From contig CALXXF010000011.1 of the NCBI GenBank assembly GCA_944392615.1, positions 1-60,266 on the forward strand: DNA of 60,266 nt. The letters run 5' to 3'. Source of the DNA: an uncultured Clostridia bacterium. GTDB taxonomy: Bacteria; Bacillota; Clostridia; Oscillospirales; CAG-272. A model generated the notes under the pieces. The model saw only the letters and a program-made list of their open reading frames with translations, was not told the DNA's origin and did not search any database. Position numbers and translations under genes: made by a program. Of the stretch, positions 17,758 through 27,165 are shown piece after piece. Within the stretch, counting starts at the first letter, position 1; every line of letters begins with the position of its first letter.

Positions 17758-17901
17758 ACCGTGCCGCGCCCTTACACCGTGCCGCGCCCTTACACCGTGC
17801 CGCGCCCTTACGCCATACCGCGCCCTTACACCGTGCCGCGCCCTTACGCCGTGCCGCGCCCTTACACCGTGCCGCGCCCTTACACCGTGCCGCGCCATGC
17901 G
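17758..17901. repeat. 18-bp tandem array (x8)
   Basis: Eight 18-bp units of ACCGTGCCGCGCCCTTAC (a few variants; the last is partial) fill the gap between two convergent genes. Open frames through it are artefacts of the period being a multiple of three. Confidence 0.9.
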
Positions 17902-17908
17902 CGGCAAA

Positions 17909-18427
17909 TCATCTTTCGACTATTATATGGCAGGCCTGCATTGCCTTCAGCGCAGTCTCGTGCGACTCAGGCGTGACTCCGGCGCAGCAGGACGCATCTA
18001 CAGATACAGTCGCCTCCGGAAGTACAGAGCGCGCTATTATAGCGTTTGATATCACGCATATATCCGTGCAGACTCCTACAAGGCAGACAGAATCTATCCT
18101 CTTTTTTTCATCCTCGCTCTTCAGAAGTCCGGCAAGCTCCATGGAGCCGAAGGCGTTCTTGCAGATGACCCTGGCACCTTCCGGAACGGAAATCCCATCA
18201 GCTATCTGCCAGCCCTCGCTCCCTTCTATACAGTGCTCCACCAAAAGACTCTTTCCCTCTCTGGTGCCCAGATAATCGCTGTAGTGCGTGTCCTTTGTAA
18301 ATATGATTTCATCATATCCGCGCATTTTTCCGGCGACGGCGCTCACGATCTTCTCAGCTTCGCTGCTGCCGAGCGGACCGCTTATAAAATCATTCTGCAT
18401 ATCAACTACTATCAGTATTTTTCTCAT
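17909..18427 (-). CDS. Nicotinamidase/isochorismatase-family cysteine hydrolase
   Basis: ATG at 18427 is chosen because GAAGGAAAGG lies just upstream; the frame is open to 18535. The product of 172 residues has the family core: ILIVVDMQNDF (catalytic Asp), the Lys region CKNAFGSMEL, and LVGVCTDICVISNAI with the nucleophilic Cys in the TDIC segment. The metal-binding region near KDTHYSDY is also present. Enzymes of this type hydrolyse nicotinamide to nicotinate or related amides; the exact substrate cannot be fixed here. The gene stands alone, convergent with the DUF1893 gene across a repeat array. Confidence 0.85.
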   Translation of the reverse strand: MRKILIVVDMQNDFISGPLGSSEAEKIVSAVAGKMRGYDEIIFTKDTHYSDYLGTREGKSLLVEHCIEGSEGWQIADGISVPEGARVICKNAFGSMELAGLLKSEDEKKRIDSVCLVGVCTDICVISNAIIARSVLPEATVSVDASCCAGVTPESHETALKAMQACHIIVER

Positions 18428-18596
18428 AAAGACCTTTCCTTCTCTGCCTTTGCCGGGCAGCCCGGCGGCAGTTCTGTTTTGTCTGAGCTCTTTTGCTAAA
18501 ACTCCTGCGGCGGCGATATGCTGGCGGGGTTTCACGAGGTAAAACAGGCAGCTCTGTCCTGAAGCGAGCTGCCCGTCCTGTTATGCGTCGGAGCGG

Positions 18597-21500
18597 TCAT
18601 TCTGTCCTGAGTGCCTCAACAGGGTCCTTCTTCGCCGCTATGCGCGACGGGATAAGTCCGGCAATCATAGTCAGAAATACGCTTATAACAACAAGTATAA
18701 CGCAGTGCAGCGGCTTGAGGAAGGCTCTCAGCGTCTGTATTCCCGAAAGCGACTGTATTATGGCGTTTATAGGCAGACACAAAAGCGCGGACAGACCTAT
18801 TCCGATGAGTCCGGCGGCAAGACCGACTATTATCGTCTCCGCGTTGAAGACAAGGGACACATCCCTCTTTGAGGCTCCTATTGCCCTGAGTATTCCTATC
18901 TCCTTTGTTCTTTCAAGGACCGAGATGTAGGTTATTATGCCTATCATTATCGACGAAACCACAAGGGAGATGGCAACAAAGGCTATGAGGACATACGATA
19001 TTGCGTTTATTATCGTGGTTATTCCCGAAAGCAGGAGCGCTATATAATCTGTGTACTGTATTTCGTCATCCTCGCCCACAGACTCATTGTACTCTCTTAT
19101 AATCGACGAAACGACGTCCTTGTCCTCAAACGACAGAGCATATATGCTTATGGATGAGGGATTGTCCTCGTCTGCAGCTCCAATGACAGAGAGATTGTTC
19201 TCAAGGGTCGTGCCTGATATTCCGGTGGGCATGCAGATATCGTAATAGCCGGAAAGAAGCGCGGTGTCGGTCTGCGCCCCGTATTCGGCGTCGAACACAG
19301 CGGCGACCTTGGCATACCTGCTTTCCTCAAACTGACTGGACATCCCGGCATACAGCACAGCCGCTTCCTTTGCGGCGGAGGCGTAGAGAGCCTTTTCAAA
19401 ATCCTCGTCGCTCAATGAATAGACGTACTCTTCAAGGGTCTGCCTGTCTATTCCGGTGCCTTCTGCCCAATCGTTGACAATATATTCTGCTTTTTCATCC
19501 TTCCCGCTGAATTTCGAGAAAATGATTTCGACTATATATGCCGTTTCATTTTCATCCGGGGTGTTCATTATGGCTTCAACTCTTGACTTGACAGTCTGGG
19601 CATACGACTCGGCGACAGCCTTTTCAAGCTGCTGTGCGAGAAGCTCCCGTATTTTTTCATCGCTGTAGCTTTCAAGATATGAGCCTATCGTCTCCTTGTC
19701 CATTCCCATTGCTCCGGCGATGAATTCTATCATTTTCTCGCGGGTGTCGTACTCCGCCAACGCACTTTCGACCATCTGCTTTATATATTCTTCAGACGGG
19801 ACAGACGCAAGCGTGACGTAGAGCTCTGCCTTTTCTTTGTTGTCAAGCTCTGAAAAATACCGGAGCACGGCCGCCGCCTTTTCCTCGTCGGACATGTCGT
19901 CAAGATCTTCGCTCACAAAGGGCAGACCCGTGAATACGTCTCTGTTCGAATTTTCGGAAGCGAGCTGCTCCTGCAGTATCTGGCTCTGCGCAGTCTTTTC
20001 CATGACCTCTGCGGTAAGCGCGGAGGTATATGCGAGCGGTGCGCTGAGAGCTCCGGCAGAGGCGTCGGGATTCTTCCTGATGATACCCGATATTCTCACC
20101 GTCATGGCGTTGTCAAGTATCATTTCCATGGCTTCCTCGTTGTCGCCGATATACTTCCACAGCCCGTCTGATTTGGTGTAGTACTCCCAGTTCATGACCA
20201 GCTTGAATTCCTTGCCGCAGATATCGCTGTACTCCACCCTTCTGTCAGGATATTCAATCTGCTCTCCCGAAAAGGCGTTTTTCGCCATCTCCGCTATTTC
20301 GTCGCTTGACATATATCCGAGAACATAAAAAGCTATATCCGATATTTCATTGTTTTCGTCGAGCACAAGGACGATCTCGTCCGCCTCAGATGGCCACTCG
20401 CCGTATACCACGTCGTACTGCTCCTTAAGCATGTCGGAAAACAGCTTGCCGTCAGTTCCGGGCTGCATCTGCTGCCAGAGATTTATCGAAGAGAGGTTTG
20501 CGCTTATTATCTCGTACAGTCCCTCCACTTCGCCTGAATCCTGCGAGGCTACGCTCTGAAGCGCTTCGGCAAGGTCGCAGGATATATACTCGCCGTCGAC
20601 GCTCTCAACATAGAAGTTGAGAGGGACATCGTAGATGTACTCTATGGCACCCACATGCTCGTACAGTCCCGTCGTGCTCTGGACCCTGTCCATCTGTGTG
20701 TCGAGAAACTCCTTGAAAGCGGACAGGTTGTTTTCGCGCGTTTCAGGAGCAAATATCATATTGAAGAGCTTATACAGCTGAGGGTTGGAGTATACCGCGT
20801 CATTTTCATGCTCTGAAGACGTGTCGTCCTCCGACACTGTAAACATCGCGGCAAGATTTACGTTTTCCCTGTTTATCGTTATAGGGTAGGATGAAAGCGT
20901 GTCTCTCTGAACCGAATCTATATACGCCTGAACCCCGGTTGATACGGCGAGTATGAGGGCTATGCCTATTATACCTATGCTTCCGGCAAATGACGTCAAT
21001 ATTGTCCTTGCGCGCTTTGTCATGAGGTTGTTAAATGAAAGCGACAGCGCTGTAAAAAAGGACATTGATTTTTTTGTACGCTTTCCCTTCTTGGACGGGC
21101 GTCTTTCTTTCGTTTCGGGATGCTTTTTCAAAGATGAATCTGATTGCTTTTCGCCTGTAAGAACAGCGCCCACTGTGTCCTCGCCTGTAAGAACAGCGCC
21201 AGCGGCGTCCTCGCCTGTAAGAGCGGCGCCCACTGTGTCCTCGCCTGTAAGAGCGGCGCCAGCGGCGTCCTCACCCTGTTGCGACGGATAATAAGGGTCA
21301 GTATCGTCGGTCACACGTCCGTCAAGGAGGCTGACTATTCTGGTAGAATATTTTTCCGCAAGCTCAGGGTTGTGAGTCACCATAATGACCAGTCTGTCTT
21401 GGGATATCTCCTTGAGCAAGTCGAGTATCTGTATGCTTGTGGCTGTATCAAGAGCGCCTGTAGGCTCGTCGGCAAGGAGTATTTCCGGGTCATTGACAAG

Positions 21501-21965
21501 GGCGCGGGCGATAGCCACCCTCTGCATCTGCCCGCCCGACATCTGGTTAGGCTTTTTATGGAGCTGGTCGGACAAGCCGACTTTTTCAAGTGCCTGCTCA
21601 GCGCGTCTTCTGCGCTCTGTCTTCGAAACGCCCGACAGCGTGAGAGCAAGCTCTACGTTTGAAAGCACGGTCTGATGCGGTATGAGGTTATAGCTCTGAA
21701 ATACGAAGCCTATAGAATGGTTGCGATAGGTATCCCAGTCAGAATCGGTATATTTCCTCGTTGACACTCCGTTTATGACGAGATCTCCCGTCGTATAGAC
21801 GTCAAGTCCGCCTATTATGTTGAGCAGTGTGGTTTTGCCACACCCCGATGGCCCCAGTATCGACACGAATTCGCTGTCTCTGAAAGCGACGGTCACAGAG
21901 CGCAGTGCGCTGACCTTGTACTGCTCACTGCCGTAGTCCTTTGACATGCGTATAAGTTCAAGCAC
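18597..21965 (-). CDS. MacB/FtsX-type ABC exporter, ATPase-permease fusion (1122 aa)
   Basis: GTG at 21965 follows AAAGGAAT; the open frame to 22019 lacks a site. Residues 1-225 form a LolD/MacB-type ATPase: Walker A GPSGCGKT, signature MSGGQMQR, Walker [12 protein letters not shown], and the switch His in MVTHN. A linker (about 230-275) consists of ten-residue repeats ([10 protein letters not shown] type) before a Lys-rich stretch. One helix (about 335-355) leads to a large extracytoplasmic region of about 630 residues. Three C-terminal helices of the FtsX domain follow, with [20 protein letters not shown]. Proteins of this layout export peptides or antimicrobials, or act mechanically on the envelope. 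No partner periplasmic protein is adjacent. Confidence 0.9.
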   Translation of the reverse strand: MLELIRMSKDYGSEQYKVSALRSVTVAFRDSEFVSILGPSGCGKTTLLNIIGGLDVYTTGDLVINGVSTRKYTDSDWDTYRNHSIGFVFQSYNLIPHQTVLSNVELALTLSGVSKTERRRRAEQALEKVGLSDQLHKKPNQMSGGQMQRVAIARALVNDPEILLADEPTGALDTATSIQILDLLKEISQDRLVIMVTHNPELAEKYSTRIVSLLDGRVTDDTDPYYPSQQGEDAAGAALTGEDTVGAALTGEDAAGAVLTGEDTVGAVLTGEKQSDSSLKKHPETKERRPSKKGKRTKKSMSFFTALSLSFNNLMTKRARTILTSFAGSIGIIGIALILAVSTGVQAYIDSVQRDTLSSYPITINRENVNLAAMFTVSEDDTSSEHENDAVYSNPQLYKLFNMIFAPETRENNLSAFKEFLDTQMDRVQSTTGLYEHVGAIEYIYDVPLNFYVESVDGEYISCDLAEALQSVASQDSGEVEGLYEIISANLSSINLWQQMQPGTDGKLFSDMLKEQYDVVYGEWPSEADEIVLVLDENNEISDIAFYVLGYMSSDEIAEMAKNAFSGEQIEYPDRRVEYSDICGKEFKLVMNWEYYTKSDGLWKYIGDNEEAMEMILDNAMTVRISGIIRKNPDASAGALSAPLAYTSALTAEVMEKTAQSQILQEQLASENSNRDVFTGLPFVSEDLDDMSDEEKAAAVLRYFSELDNKEKAELYVTLASVPSEEYIKQMVESALAEYDTREKMIEFIAGAMGMDKETIGSYLESYSDEKIRELLAQQLEKAVAESYAQTVKSRVEAIMNTPDENETAYIVEIIFSKFSGKDEKAEYIVNDWAEGTGIDRQTLEEYVYSLSDEDFEKALYASAAKEAAVLYAGMSSQFEESRYAKVAAVFDAEYGAQTDTALLSGYYDICMPTGISGTTLENNLSVIGAADEDNPSSISIYALSFEDKDVVSSIIREYNESVGEDDEIQYTDYIALLLSGITTIINAISYVLIAFVAISLVVSSIMIGIITYISVLERTKEIGILRAIGASKRDVSLVFNAETIIVGLAAGLIGIGLSALLCLPINAIIQSLSGIQTLRAFLKPLHCVILVVISVFLTMIAGLIPSRIAAKKDPVEALRTE
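21151..21270. repeat. 30-bp in-frame tandem array (x4)
   Basis: Four exact-length 30-bp units beginning TCGCCTGTAAGA encode the ten-residue linker repeats of the ABC exporter. Units 1/3 and 2/4 match best, which suggests duplication of a 60-bp dimer. Confidence 0.9.
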
Positions 21966-22221
21966 GGTCTTATTCCTTTCAAAGATGATCCCAAATTGAT
22001 AATATCTGCGATTCAACATAGATTATGGACTGTCAGTATAACGAATTTATGACAACTTAATGTAAACAATGTAAATTTATATGAAACAATCCTCAGGGCA
22101 GAGAAGACAAGCTGTACTGCATACATCACGGAGACCTTTATGAAATAATACCCGTTGCTGTCCCTCTCGCCGTGCCCCGTCGCCGTGCCCCTCAGAAATG
22201 TCCCTTGAAAAATCAGAAAAG

Positions 22222-22247
22222 GCCTGCACGCCGTTACACGTGCAGAC
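22222..22247 (-). terminator. Probable terminator of the antiporter gene
   Basis: GTCTGCACG and CGTGCAGGC form a stem with an 8-nt loop, followed on the minus strand by CTTTTCTGATTTTTC. Confidence 0.6.
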
Positions 22248-22333
22248 CCGGTACTGATATTTTCATATGCTTTTGATATTCCCGTATACAGTTTTCAAGA
22301 ACATGTCGCAGTAAACGGGACAGGCAGGAAATG

Positions 22334-23644
22334 CTATTCTGAGATGTCCTCATGAACGTTCTCGATAGCCTCGGCGGATATAGACGCCCTGGTGGCGACC
22401 TCCTGAGAAGGGGGAGCGGAAGGCGAATTTCTGAAGCACAGCTTGAGCAGTATGGGACACAGCACAGACGTCACTATTATGAGGCATATCGTAGACACCA
22501 GAGGGTCTATACCGACGGTTTCGCCGCCGATATTGTGATATATGAGCGTCTGTCCGGTGGCATATACCGCCAGCGCGACCTCCCCGCGAGCCGTCATGCC
22601 GCAGCCTATACCGAGACAGTCCCTCGGCGAATATCCGAACGGAGCGGCAGCCGCCGCACAGCCTACTATCTTTCCGAGTATACCGATGATCACGAATACA
22701 GCGGCAAAAATAAGGCCTTTTGCTTCAAAATCAGAGAAATCCGCGCTTATGCCGATGTACGCAAAAAACATGGGCGTAAATATCATGTAGCCGCTGACGA
22801 TCACCTTTCTGTCAACAAACGAAGTGTCGTCGAGTCCGGAGAGCATGAGTCCTGCCATATATGCCCCGGTTATGGCGGCTATGCCGAACAGCTTTTCGGC
22901 GGCGACGGCATAGAAAAAGCACATGGATATAGCAAAAATACTGGTGCGCCTCTTGTGCGGGTACTTTTTTACAAGTATCTTGAAGAACATTCTGAGAATA
23001 ATTCCGGCTCCTATTGTAAACGCAAAGAAGCCGACCGCCTTCAGGATGGTAATTCCTATCCCGCCTCCTCCGTTGAAACCGGTTATTATACTCAGGAGGA
23101 TTATGCCGATGACGTCGTCTATAATGGCGGCGCTCAGTATCGTAGTCCCTATTTTTGTATTGAGCTTTCCGAGCTCCCGCAGGGTTTCCACGGTTATGCC
23201 CACGCTCGTCGCAGCGAGTATGCAGCCGACAAAAAGTGCGTTCATCAGCTTGGCGCGGCTGAAATCGGCAAATCCGTTCATAAAGAGCATAGCGCCCAGC
23301 GTACCGAGCGCTACCGGTACCACCACGCCGCAGAAAGCCACGAGAGTAGCGCACGCCCCGCTTTTCTTCAGCTTGACGAAATCGGTTTCAAGTCCGCTCG
23401 AAAAGAGGATAAAAATGACGCCGATCTGTGAGAAGCTCTTGAGGACGTTCATCTCCTCAGGACCCGGATTTATGATCCCCTTGAAATCCCACCCGAAAAG
23501 GCTCACAATGGCAGGGCCGATAAGCAGACCCGCAATGATCATGCCGGCGACCTGGGGGAGCCCAAGACGCCTTGTCAGCATGCCCAGAACCTTGGTGGCA
23601 AGAAGTATTACCCCGCAGTAATATACAATGTTGAGTACATCCAT
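22334..23644 (-). CDS. CPA2-family cation/proton antiporter
   Basis: ATG at 23644 directly follows an AGGAGG site; the frame is open to 23710. The 436-residue product has about twelve hydrophobic segments. Family signatures include GLPQVAGMIIAGLLIGP in helix 2, the acidic ATSVGITV/IIDDVIGI pair (Asp-Asp motif of the exchange site) and GCGMTARGEVALAV near the end. It lacks the C-terminal TrkA/KTN domain of Kef channels and ends in a short Ser/Ala/Glu-rich tail. It should exchange Na+ or K+ for H+ across the cytoplasmic membrane for pH or salt homeostasis. It appears monocistronic. Confidence 0.9.
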   Translation of the reverse strand: MDVLNIVYYCGVILLATKVLGMLTRRLGLPQVAGMIIAGLLIGPAIVSLFGWDFKGIINPGPEEMNVLKSFSQIGVIFILFSSGLETDFVKLKKSGACATLVAFCGVVVPVALGTLGAMLFMNGFADFSRAKLMNALFVGCILAATSVGITVETLRELGKLNTKIGTTILSAAIIDDVIGIILLSIITGFNGGGGIGITILKAVGFFAFTIGAGIILRMFFKILVKKYPHKRRTSIFAISMCFFYAVAAEKLFGIAAITGAYMAGLMLSGLDDTSFVDRKVIVSGYMIFTPMFFAYIGISADFSDFEAKGLIFAAVFVIIGILGKIVGCAAAAAPFGYSPRDCLGIGCGMTARGEVALAVYATGQTLIYHNIGGETVGIDPLVSTICLIIVTSVLCPILLKLCFRNSPSAPPSQEVATRASISAEAIENVHEDISE

Positions 23645-24044
23645 AAAAAGACCTCCTGCCTGTATGAAAGCTGTGTTGACGATTTGTTGAACATGCCGCG
23701 CTCTCCGCATGCCCGGCGCTCCGCTGAAAAGGACGCATTACGGACGGGTGAAAAGCTGTTCGCCGGAGGTAAAAGGCGGCGGCAATCGACTTTATTCTGC
23801 AAGCACACTTGATTATACTCTATTCTCATCAAAAGTCAAGCGCATAAATAGACAATATTTTGCACAAAAAAGCGCTCCGTCCCGTATCATCGGCTGCAGG
23901 ACAGCATGCGCACAGACTTTTCCGGTGCCTTTTGATGTTGACAAACGATGTGCTCCCGGCTTCACTCAAGGGTATATTTAAGGGAAAGCGCCGACTGGGA
24001 CACGGCGCCCATTTCTTCAGGCAAAACAAAAAATCAAAAAACTG

Positions 24045-24073
24045 TTTACAAATTCAGGTTTTTATTGTATACT
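24045..24073 (+). promoter_or_regulatory. Promoter of the cysE-cysS operon
   Basis: TTTACA (24045-24050), a 17-bp spacer and TATACT (24068-24073). Transcription would begin near 24080, at the 5' edge of the T-box leader. Confidence 0.75.
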
Positions 24074-24079
24074 GTTAGG

Positions 24080-24323
24080 GAACAGGCGATGAAGCGGAAA
24101 GAAAGCGAACAAAAGAGCCGGCAAAAGAGAGGCGGTCCGGGGCTGAAAGCCCGCCGCCGGGTCTTCGCATGTGCGTCCGTCAGCCCTGCCGGTAATTCGG
24201 CACGCCCGGTCCCCGTTAAAAGGCCAAACGAGTGATAAATCAAAGTGGAACCGCGGTGATATACCGCCTTTGCTCCGCATGCCGCATGCTGTCGTGCGGC
24301 TGATGCGGGGCAGTTTTGTTTTC
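24080..24323 (+). ncRNA. T-box leader, probably cysteine-specific
   Basis: Stem I is recognisable: GATGAAGCGGAAAG at the base, AGAGAGGCGG and GCTGAAAGCC in the distal part. On its 3' side TGC (24172-24174), followed by G, occupies the specifier position and reads cysteine. The conserved T-box AAAGTGGAACCGCGG is at 24242-24256. A GC-rich terminator (about 24275-24323: CCGCATGCCGCA, loop, TGCGG, TGCGG, then TTTTGTTTT) can compete with the antiterminator. Uncharged tRNA-Cys should promote read-through into cysE, cysS and pfkB. The distance from terminator to start codon (about 250 nt) is long for this class. Confidence 0.85.
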
Positions 24324-24327
24324 CGGC

Positions 24328-24402
24328 ACACCGAAAACACACGCACCGAAAACACACGCACCGAAAACACGCGCGCCGAAAACACGTGCGCCGAAAACAC
24401 GC
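24328..24402. repeat. 15-bp tandem array (x5) in the cysE leader
   Basis: Five units of GCACCGAAAACACAC (slightly varied) start 5 nt after the T-box terminator, inside the transcribed leader. Confidence 0.85.
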
Positions 24403-24572
24403 ATAAATTCCCGGTTTTTCTGTTCAGCCACATTCACCGCAGCAAGCCGCCCTGCTCAGCGCCGTCAGGGACGGGCAAGGCAAGTCATTACGGCGCTTAT
24501 AACGGCGGTGCTTTCTGCATTTAAGGCAAAAAAACGATACAGCAGAGAAAGCACCGGGAACCGGAGGTAAAC

Positions 24573-25316
24573 ATGTTCAGGAAAATATCGGCATTTTCAG
24601 ACAAACTGACGTCATGCATGTCAGAAATCAAATATGACATAGAGCAGATCCGCCAGCGCGATCCCGCCGCCGTGTCGGATATAGAAGTCGTGCTTCTTTA
24701 TTCCGGATTTCATGCCGTAACCGTGCACCGTCTTTCACACGCTTTGCACAAGAAAGGCTTTGTGCTCACCGCGCGCACTATAAGCCAGGTCATGAAATTT
24801 CTCACGGGCATAGAGATACATCCCGCCGCAAGGATAGGACGCGGGCTGTTCATTGACCATGGCAGCGGGGTAGTCATTGGGGAGACCGCCGAAATAGGCA
24901 ACGACTGCACCATATATCAGGGCGTAACGCTCGGCGGAACCGGAAAGGTCAGCGGCAAGCGCCACCCCACCATAGAAGACAACGTGATGATTGGCGCCGG
25001 AGCAAAGGTGCTCGGCCCGTTCAGGGTCGGCGCCAATTCAAAAATAGCGGCGGGTGCGGTGGTTCTTGAGGAAATACCGGAAAATTCGACTGCAGTCGGA
25101 ATACCTGCAAGAGTCGTGAGAATAGGCGGCAAGCGCGTTGGCTCGCCCTGCGACCTCGACCAGGTCCACATCGCCGACCCGGTTTCGCTTGAGCTTTGCA
25201 AGCTCGACGCGCGCATAGCCAAGCTCGAAAGAGAGCGTTTGCCGCACAGTGCGCAGGAAAACGCCGGGACGACTCACAGTCCGGACGGCGTCACGCCGGA
25301 CCGGGTCAAAGAGTAA
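24573..25316 (+). CDS. cysE: Serine O-acetyltransferase
   Basis: ATG at 24573 follows GGAGG. The enzyme transfers acetyl from acetyl-CoA to L-serine, giving O-acetylserine, the first committed step of cysteine synthesis. The N-terminal helical part (to about residue 70) leads to the left-handed beta-helix: HPAARIGRGLFIDHGSGVV, IGNDCTIYQGVTLGGTGK, HPTIEDNVMIGAGAKVLG. The catalytic-type His and Asp in FIDHGSG and the Gly-rich GGTG loop are present. At 247 residues it matches the short Gram-positive form, with an extra charged C-terminal tail. It is controlled by the cysteine T-box and followed by cysS, so the operon senses tRNA-Cys charging. Confidence 0.92.
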   Translation: MFRKISAFSDKLTSCMSEIKYDIEQIRQRDPAAVSDIEVVLLYSGFHAVTVHRLSHALHKKGFVLTARTISQVMKFLTGIEIHPAARIGRGLFIDHGSGVVIGETAEIGNDCTIYQGVTLGGTGKVSGKRHPTIEDNVMIGAGAKVLGPFRVGANSKIAAGAVVLEEIPENSTAVGIPARVVRIGGKRVGSPCDLDQVHIADPVSLELCKLDARIAKLERERLPHSAQENAGTTHSPDGVTPDRVKE

Positions 25317-25620
25317 AGGCAGAGCGCTCATGTGAATATTGCAGAGCACAGCCGGACCGCGGCAAAATTGAAGAAAATTCATCAGAATGAAAAAATGGTA
25401 TGAAGACGTCCGGCGGCGCCGCGCAGTGCGCAGTTTATGAGCGGCAAGCGAACGCCTGACAGGACCCGCGCCCTTGACCCGGCGCAATAAGACCTGAAGA
25501 AGCGTCGGACTTCATTTTTTAAGGCAATACAGGCGGCGAAAAAGATAACAAAAAAAGATAACATAGACAGACACCGGACCGATAATTAAAGATAATCAAG
25601 ATAAGGAAGCGAAGCATAAT
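25317..25620. other. cysE-cysS spacer
   Basis: The spacer is 304 bp with no credible gene. It holds a repeated AAAAAGATAACA pair at about 25540-25562 just upstream of cysS and no strong terminator, so read-through from cysE is plausible. Confidence 0.45.
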
Positions 25621-27048
25621 ATGAAGCTGTATAACACGCTGACCAAAACTGTGTCGGATTTTGTGCCCCGCGAGGCGGGCAAGGTGAAGATGTACACATG
25701 CGGACCCACAGTGTACCATTACGCGCATATAGGAAACCTCAGGACATACATGATGGAGGATGTGCTTGAGCGTTTTCTCGGCTATGAAGGCATGCAGGTA
25801 GAGCGCGTGATGAACATAACCGACGTCGGGCATCTGACCAGCGACGCCGACACCGGCGAAGACAAGATGCTGAAGGGTGCGAAAAGAGAGAAAAAGACCG
25901 TCATGCAGGTGGCGGAATTTTACAAAGAGGCGTTTTTTGAAGACTGCAGACGGCTCAACATTGCAGTCCCGGCAAAGGTAGTGCCGGCAACATCCTGCAT
26001 CGATGAGTTTATACGTGTCATCTCGGCTCTGATAGAAAAGGGCTACGCATACCCGGCAGGCGGCAATATTTATTTTGACACATCGCGCGTAAAGGATTAC
26101 TATGCGCTGACCTCGCATACATCCGACAACCTCAAAGTCGGAGTAAGAGACGATGTGGATGAAGATTCAAACAAAAGGAACAAGAGCGATTTTGTGCTGT
26201 GGTTCACCAAAAGCAAATTTGACGACCAGGAGCTCAAATGGGATTCCCCGTGGGGAGTTGGCTATCCCGGCTGGCATATAGAATGCTCCTGCATATCCAT
26301 GATGAACCTCGGCGAATATCTCGATATACACTGCGGGGGAGTTGACAACATATTTCCTCACCACACCAACGAGATAGCGCAGAGCGAGGCATATCTCGGC
26401 CATCCGTGGTGCTCCCTGTGGTTCCACGTGCATCATCTCAACGACGAATCCGGAAAGATGAGTAAGTCAAAGGGAGAATTCCTCACAGTGGACCTGCTCG
26501 TCAAAAAGGGCTATGACCCGCTTGCATACCGCTATTTCTGCCTTGAATCTCACTACCGCAAGCCGCTTACCTTTTCATATGACGCTCTTGACAACGCGTC
26601 AAAGGCATATTCGCGTCTTATCAGACGCATAGCATCGCTTGAAGAGCCGCATGAAGAGCCCGACCCTGTTTTCGTACAGAGATATGAGGACAAATTCAGA
26701 AAGCTCGTGGGCAATGATCTCAATACCGCGGCGGGCATGACGCTGCTTTACGATATACTCAAGGAGGACGCGTCCTGCGCGTCAAAGTATGCGGCAATAG
26801 ATTCACTCGACCGCGTACTTGCGCTGTCCCTTACCGCGAAGGCCCGCGCGCTCAAAAAGGAAGATGAAGGCCCTGCGGCGGCGGGAGCAGACCAAGAATC
26901 GGAGGAAATAGAAGCCGCCATCGCCCTGAGAGCCCAGGCGAAGAAGGAAAAAAATTATAAAGAGGCTGACCGCATAAGAAACGAGCTTGCAAACCGCGGT
27001 ATAATACTCACCGATACGCCGTCCGGAACCACGTGGAAAAGAGCATGA
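25621..27048 (+). CDS. cysS: Cysteinyl-tRNA synthetase
   Basis: This enzyme ligates cysteine to tRNA-Cys using ATP. Class I signatures are in place: CGPTVYHYAHIGN, with the zinc-ligand Cys27 and the HIGH-type HIGN at 36-39, and GKMSKSKGE (KMSKS) near residue 279. The remaining zinc ligands fit ECSCISM and the HHTNEIAQ segment. The anticodon-binding helical domain follows, ending in the family's KNYKEADRIRNEL and GxxLxDTPxGTTW motifs. The length of 475 residues is normal. AAGGAAG precedes the ATG. It lies in the T-box-controlled operon with cysE. Confidence 0.96.
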   Translation: MKLYNTLTKTVSDFVPREAGKVKMYTCGPTVYHYAHIGNLRTYMMEDVLERFLGYEGMQVERVMNITDVGHLTSDADTGEDKMLKGAKREKKTVMQVAEFYKEAFFEDCRRLNIAVPAKVVPATSCIDEFIRVISALIEKGYAYPAGGNIYFDTSRVKDYYALTSHTSDNLKVGVRDDVDEDSNKRNKSDFVLWFTKSKFDDQELKWDSPWGVGYPGWHIECSCISMMNLGEYLDIHCGGVDNIFPHHTNEIAQSEAYLGHPWCSLWFHVHHLNDESGKMSKSKGEFLTVDLLVKKGYDPLAYRYFCLESHYRKPLTFSYDALDNASKAYSRLIRRIASLEEPHEEPDPVFVQRYEDKFRKLVGNDLNTAAGMTLLYDILKEDASCASKYAAIDSLDRVLALSLTAKARALKKEDEGPAAAGADQESEEIEAAIALRAQAKKEKNYKEADRIRNELANRGIILTDTPSGTTWKRA

Positions 27049-27165
27049 GGCAGCGGAGGGCTTAAGGACCGGCGGTATGAAGGATGCCCGGCGTACTTGC
27101 CCCGGTAGTTCGGAAGGCACGGAAAAACCGGATATGGACACAAATCAAAAAGGATGCGACACAGA

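Noticed and set aside
17683..17976. Open frames through the 18-bp array in both directions
   Set aside because: Repeat period is a multiple of three, so frames stay open by chance; no ribosome binding site or family.
22352..23431. A 359-codon plus-strand frame opposite the antiporter
   Set aside because: It mirrors a well-supported membrane transporter gene, has a Tyr/Arg/Ser-rich shadow composition, no ribosome binding site and no recognisable motif.
24062..24433. Minus-strand frames of up to 123 codons across the T-box region
   Set aside because: They are antisense to a clear T-box leader and to the 15-bp repeats.
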